NCBI GenBank assembly: GCA_001969505.1
Contig: LSSK01000794.1
Span: 1 to 16,599, forward strand
Length of the DNA stretch: 16,599 nt
Direction: 5' to 3'
Source of the DNA: Zancudomyces culisetae
Lineage: Eukaryota > Kickxellomycota > Harpellomycetes > Harpellales > Legeriomycetaceae
The notes below the pieces were generated by a model. The model had not been told where the DNA came from, searched no databases, and saw nothing but the letters and a program-made list of their open reading frames with translations. The translations under genes and the position numbers were made by a program. Positions 15,821 to 16,599 of this stretch are shown one piece after another. The stretch's first letter is position 1. Each line of letters begins with the position of its first letter.

Positions 15821-16599
15821 CCTTCTAATGTATAAGTAGAGTAAGGCGACAAGAGATATTTCTTTTTTTGTCGGGTTATTTGTATTCCTAGTTGTGAACT
15901 GAATGATTCTTGGTGAGTTTTGGGATGGCCAAAGATATCCTAGTATTTATATAGAATTGGTGAGTAACACTTTTTTTCGTTCTAAATCCTACTCACGACT
16001 GTTGATAATAATAGCCAAGCTGCCTTTAACAATTGTATAATCTAGAATATATGCTGGTGTATTTACTTACACCTATGCACATATCTGTTAAGGCTGTATC
16101 CAGACTGAAGACAATATAATTTTATTAACGGTATATTGCAAAGATTAATTAGACCCAGCTTAACAGAACAATACAATAATTAAGCACAAGTTGAATGTAC
16201 CAGTTTTACCTATTATTTGGGCCATATTTTGGTATTTTTCTGAGTATTGTGGTTAGATTTTACCATGAAATATTACATTGAACATTCTCACTAACAATTA
16301 GGCAGTTGTTTAAAGAAAATATGTTAGATCAGACAATGGTAGCATTAAATAAAATTAATCATGCATACACTAAAGTCAAAGTATCATAATATATAATTGT
16401 AATCAAAAAAACAAAAATCGTCAAAATATAAATGACAATTGAACAATTCAATTAAATCATCAATTTCTGAACCATCCCCAACTAATGAAAATAAAAGCAT
16501 TTTAGGTATTATTAGTATAATAATTAAAGCCAACATACATAGTTAAACCTGAACGCTTCTAAATCCACATAAACTAACCCAAAATCAAGAAAAACCAAA
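15821..16599. other. AT-rich intergenic end of the window
   Basis: No convincing gene is seen here. A minus-strand TATATAAA (15953-15946) could serve the exonuclease-like gene. Stop codons are frequent in most frames. Two weak coding hints exist on the plus strand: a 45-codon ATG frame (15903-16040) and a frame at 16195-16389 with a single internal TGA. I see no tRNA, inverted terminal repeat or known transposon signature. Confidence 0.4.
15903..16040 (+). CDS. Possible small ORF or first exon, unrecognised
   Basis: The frame is 45 codons from an ATG and begins MILGEFWDGQRYPSIYIEL. Directly after that Leu codon lies GTGAGT (15960-15965), a good fungal 5' splice site, so the true coding part may be a 19-codon exon spliced onward. 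The nearest acceptors (AG at about 16009-16010 and 16043-16044) do not restore a long frame. It would share a very short divergent promoter with the exonuclease-like gene. No family is recognised; chance is quite possible. Confidence 0.13.
   Translation: MILGEFWDGQRYPSIYIELVSNTFFRSKSYSRLLIIIAKLPLTIV

Noticed and set aside
13866-16599. Transposon, tRNA gene or CRISPR array in the gene-poor parts
   Set aside because: I found no terminal inverted repeats, transposase or reverse transcriptase motifs, no tRNA-like A and B boxes in place, and no regularly spaced repeats.

Overview
The window is nuclear DNA from an AT-rich, intron-poor eukaryote, most likely a fungus. Three very long uninterrupted reading frames encode typical eukaryotic proteins: a mitochondrial elongation factor with a targeting presequence, a TFIID subunit and an endosomal tethering subunit. 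CTG is read as leucine at a conserved EF-G position (MEF1 residue 130), so this is not a CUG-Ser yeast. The protein style (K/E, E/Q, S/T and P/T dipeptide tracts, a bromodomain on TAF2) suggests an early-diverging fungus rather than a Saccharomyces-like yeast. A Kickxellomycotina relative is only a guess.

Layout. Positions 1-409 are an A-rich leader and promoter for MEF1 (410-2821, + strand, mitochondrial EF-G1). After a 56-bp convergent gap comes TAF2 (2878-7560, - strand), a TFIID subunit whose aminopeptidase-like core is followed by a long low-complexity linker and a C-terminal bromodomain. A 446-bp pyrimidine-rich gap (7561-8006) holds the TAF2 leader, a perfect 21-bp tandem duplication and a G-quadruplex motif just past the next gene's stop. 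VPS8 (8007-13865, - strand) follows, a CORVET subunit with an N-terminal beta-propeller and a C-terminal RING split by a 171-residue insert. Positions 13866-14459 carry the VPS8 promoter and a stop-interrupted minus-strand frame that looks like decayed coding sequence. The last gene (14460 to about 15653 or 15820, - strand) is a Rex3/REXO1-type RNA exonuclease homologue with an intact zinc module but almost no catalytic residues. Positions 15821-16599 are AT-rich, with only weak coding hints.

The four genes are not a pathway: mitochondrial translation, Pol II initiation, endosome tethering and an RNA-exonuclease fold sit together as in an ordinary compact fungal chromosome. The most notable items are the catalytically degenerate exonuclease, the TAF2-bromodomain architecture and the broken RING and PP1-docking-like motifs of VPS8. 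I found no mobile element, tRNA, rRNA or CRISPR array.
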